From: Actinomyces bowdenii
GTDB taxonomy: Bacteria > Actinomycetota > Actinomycetes > Actinomycetales > Actinomycetaceae
Length of the DNA: 64,000 nt
Assembly: GCF_017592395.1 (NCBI RefSeq)
Contig: NZ_JAGFOU010000014.1
Coordinates: forward strand, 1 to 64,000
Reading direction: 5' to 3'
The position numbers were made by a program, and so were the translations under genes. Positions 60,466 through 64,000 of this stretch are shown here, piece by piece. Each line of letters opens with the position of its first letter. Position 1 is the stretch's first letter. Under the pieces are notes generated by a model. It had not been told where the DNA came from. It did no database searches and saw only the letters and a list, made by a program, of their open reading frames with translations.

Positions 60466-62015
60466 GCATGACGACGCCGGCGGCCCCCGAGCCCCCTGAG
60501 ACCGGGGCCCTGGCCTGGCCCCAGGACGCCGCCCTGCTGGAGGCCCTGGGGCCCTGGCTGCTCCAGCGGCGCTGGTTCCCCCTCAAGGGCGCCGCCGCCC
60601 CGGCCCCCGGATCCCTGAGCATCGTGGCCTCCTGGGAGCCCGCCGCCGGGGTCCGCAACCTGCTCATCGCGGCCCCCCGCGGCGATGAGGGCGGGCGGGA
60701 GCCGGTGATCATGCAGGTCCCCCTGGTCCTGGAGGAGGCCGGGGCGCTGGAGGGCTTCTCCACCCCCGGTCAGGCCCCCGGCAGCCACGGGCTGATCGCC
60801 CAGTCCCCGCGGGGCGCGGTCGCGCTGGTCGACGGCGCCCACCACCCGGCCTTCTGGCGCGCCTGGGCAGCCGGGGCCCTGGAGGACGGCACGGTCCTCG
60901 ATGAGCAGGGGGCCCGGGCCATCGCCCAGCGGGCCGGCCGCCTGCGGGTGACCACCGGGGAGCAGTCCAACACCTCGGTGGTGCTCCCCGCCCCCGCCGG
61001 GCCCCAGGAGGCCGGCGGGCCCCAGGACGCCGCCACCGGCGATCTCATCGTCAAGCTCCTGCGGGTCCTGGCCCATGGGCGCAACCCGGATGTGGAGGTC
61101 TCGGTGGCCCTGGCCCGCGACGGCTGGGACCGGGTGCGCCGTCCCGTGGCCTGGTCGGCCCTGTCCTGGACCCGGCCCGACGGCTCCCGGGCCACCACCG
61201 ACTCGGCCGTGGCCTGCGCCTTCATCCCTCGCGCCGATGACGGCTTCGAGCTGTTCTGCGAGCTGGCCTCCCAGGACGACGGCGCGGGGCCGGTGCGGCG
61301 CCGGGCCCAGGAGCTGGCCGAGGAGCTGGGGCGCACCACCGCACACATGCACGCGCACCTGGCCGCGGCCCTGGGAGCCGACCGGGCCCAGAGCCCCGCC
61401 GAGCTGGCCGCGGCCCTGCGCGAGCGGGCCGAGTGGGCCACCGCCGAGGTCCCCGAGCTGGCCGAGCGCCTGCCCGGCCTCGGCGACCGCATCCAGGCCG
61501 CTCTGGCGGCCCTGGGGACCCTGGAGGCCCTGGAGCCGGCCACCCGGGTGCACGGCGACTACCACCTGGGCCAGGTCCTGCACGAGGTCGAGGGCGCCCA
61601 GCGCTGGTACGTCCTGGACTTCGAGGGAGAGCCGCTGCGGCCCCTGGCCCAGCGCAGCCGGCCCGACCAGCCCCTGCGGGACGTGGCCGGGATGCTGCGC
61701 TCCTTCGACTACGCCGCGGCCGTGGGCCGGGCCGCCCGCCCCGACTGGCTGGCCGCGGTGCGCGGGTCCTTCACCCGGGGATACGAGGCCGAGCGCCCCG
61801 CGCGCGGGGCGGAGGAGCGCCGGGCGCGCACCGTGCTCCTGACCTGCCTGGAGCTGGACAAGGCCCTGTACGAGGCCGTCTACGAGGCCCGCAACCGCCC
61901 CGACTGGCTGGGCATCCCCGTGGCGGGCATCAGCGCGCTGACCGCCGAGCCCCCCGGGGCGCGGCTGGGCGCCCCGGTATCATGGGAGGCGCCCAGCGAC
62001 CGCGATGCACCCTGA
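60462..62015 (+). CDS. mak: Maltokinase (Mak/Pep2)
   Basis: A 517-residue ATP-dependent kinase making maltose-1-phosphate for GlgE. The N-terminal cap domain has LLQRRWFPLKG (Arg-Arg-Trp-Phe conserved); the kinase part has LRVTTGEQSNTSVV (Glu-Gln-Ser-Asn), DLIVKLLRVLAHGRNPDVEV, catalytic loop RVHGDYHLGQVL (His364, Asp366) and metal site VLDFEGEP. PLRDVAGMLRSFDYAA is also diagnostic. Start ATG overlaps the treS stop. Confidence 0.92.
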   Translation: MSMTTPAAPEPPETGALAWPQDAALLEALGPWLLQRRWFPLKGAAAPAPGSLSIVASWEPAAGVRNLLIAAPRGDEGGREPVIMQVPLVLEEAGALEGFSTPGQAPGSHGLIAQSPRGAVALVDGAHHPAFWRAWAAGALEDGTVLDEQGARAIAQRAGRLRVTTGEQSNTSVVLPAPAGPQEAGGPQDAATGDLIVKLLRVLAHGRNPDVEVSVALARDGWDRVRRPVAWSALSWTRPDGSRATTDSAVACAFIPRADDGFELFCELASQDDGAGPVRRRAQELAEELGRTTAHMHAHLAAALGADRAQSPAELAAALRERAEWATAEVPELAERLPGLGDRIQAALAALGTLEALEPATRVHGDYHLGQVLHEVEGAQRWYVLDFEGEPLRPLAQRSRPDQPLRDVAGMLRSFDYAAAVGRAARPDWLAAVRGSFTRGYEAERPARGAEERRARTVLLTCLELDKALYEAVYEARNRPDWLGIPVAGISALTAEPPGARLGAPVSWEAPSDRDAP

Positions 62016-62081
62016 GCAGGGACTCCTTCGACCGCCGTCCAAACCCCCACCCTGACCGCCCTCGCATGGAAGAGTTGCCGC

Positions 62082-64000
<1,919 letters not shown>

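Overview
The window is very GC-rich DNA from an actinobacterium, most likely Actinomyces or a close relative in the Actinomycetaceae. This is inferred from four signs: codon use strongly biased to G/C third positions; the conserved neighbourhood AdnAB helicase-nuclease / DUF3107 / UPF0182 / DUF2342 / PDZ-Lon / UvrD2 / NudC; the GlgE alpha-glucan pathway; and starts placed about six bases after a TANNNT -10 hexamer. Species assignment is inference only.

Layout. 1-132: tail of an IS481-type transposase, then an intergenic repeat (R1 copy A). 795-6015 (minus): tad/Flp pilus operon tadA-tadB-tadC-small pilin-like protein-tadE-tadE-tadG-like. 6321-8894: a phosphotransferase-fold protein with a degenerate metal site, a membrane protein and a DCC-family thiol protein. 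9000-9440: R1 copy B. 9662-17064 (minus): adnB and adnA, which resect DNA double-strand breaks, divergent from a DUF3107 gene. 17625-19320: two envelope proteins, one with RCC1 repeats and one with an LAxTG sorting signal. 19725-19798: initiator tRNA. 20005-24060: UPF0182 membrane protein and a PPA1309-type protein, followed by an IS remnant and a repeat-rich stretch (24300-25330) holding R1 copy C, a 105-bp tandem array (R2) and a degenerate R1 copy. 25447-33422: DUF2342 protein, PDZ-Lon protease, orphan cyclodehydratase-like protein, UvrD2 and NudC.

33561-38289 (minus): a sugar operon made of a SorC regulator, a FucP-type permease, a DUF4432 epimerase-like protein and a PfkB kinase. 38542-42418: iscS and mnmA, separated by a DUF5655 gene and a 2H phosphoesterase gene of visibly lower GC. 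42519-44526 (minus): GntR-ABC ATPase-permease operon with a clear operator. 44660-47270 (minus): a two-gene operon coding a helical-repeat/vWA protein and a partner of ARPP-2 type; this is the least understood system here. 47586-50515: a short LtrA-like protein and etfA-etfB.

50748-64000 (plus): glgX, a membrane alpha/beta hydrolase, trpS, then the coupled operon glgE-treS-mak-glgB (glgB runs off the window). TreS turns trehalose into maltose, Mak phosphorylates maltose, GlgE polymerises maltose-1-phosphate into alpha-1,4-glucan, GlgB branches it and GlgX debranches it.

Three unexplained repeat families recur between genes. R1 has 19-bp iteron-like arms inverted around a 22-bp spacer. R2 units are bounded by an inverted GCTGCACATCTTC end. 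R3 consists of long perfect palindromes 50-90 bases past stop codons. The main signs of mobile DNA are two IS481 fragments and the low-GC insertion between iscS and mnmA.
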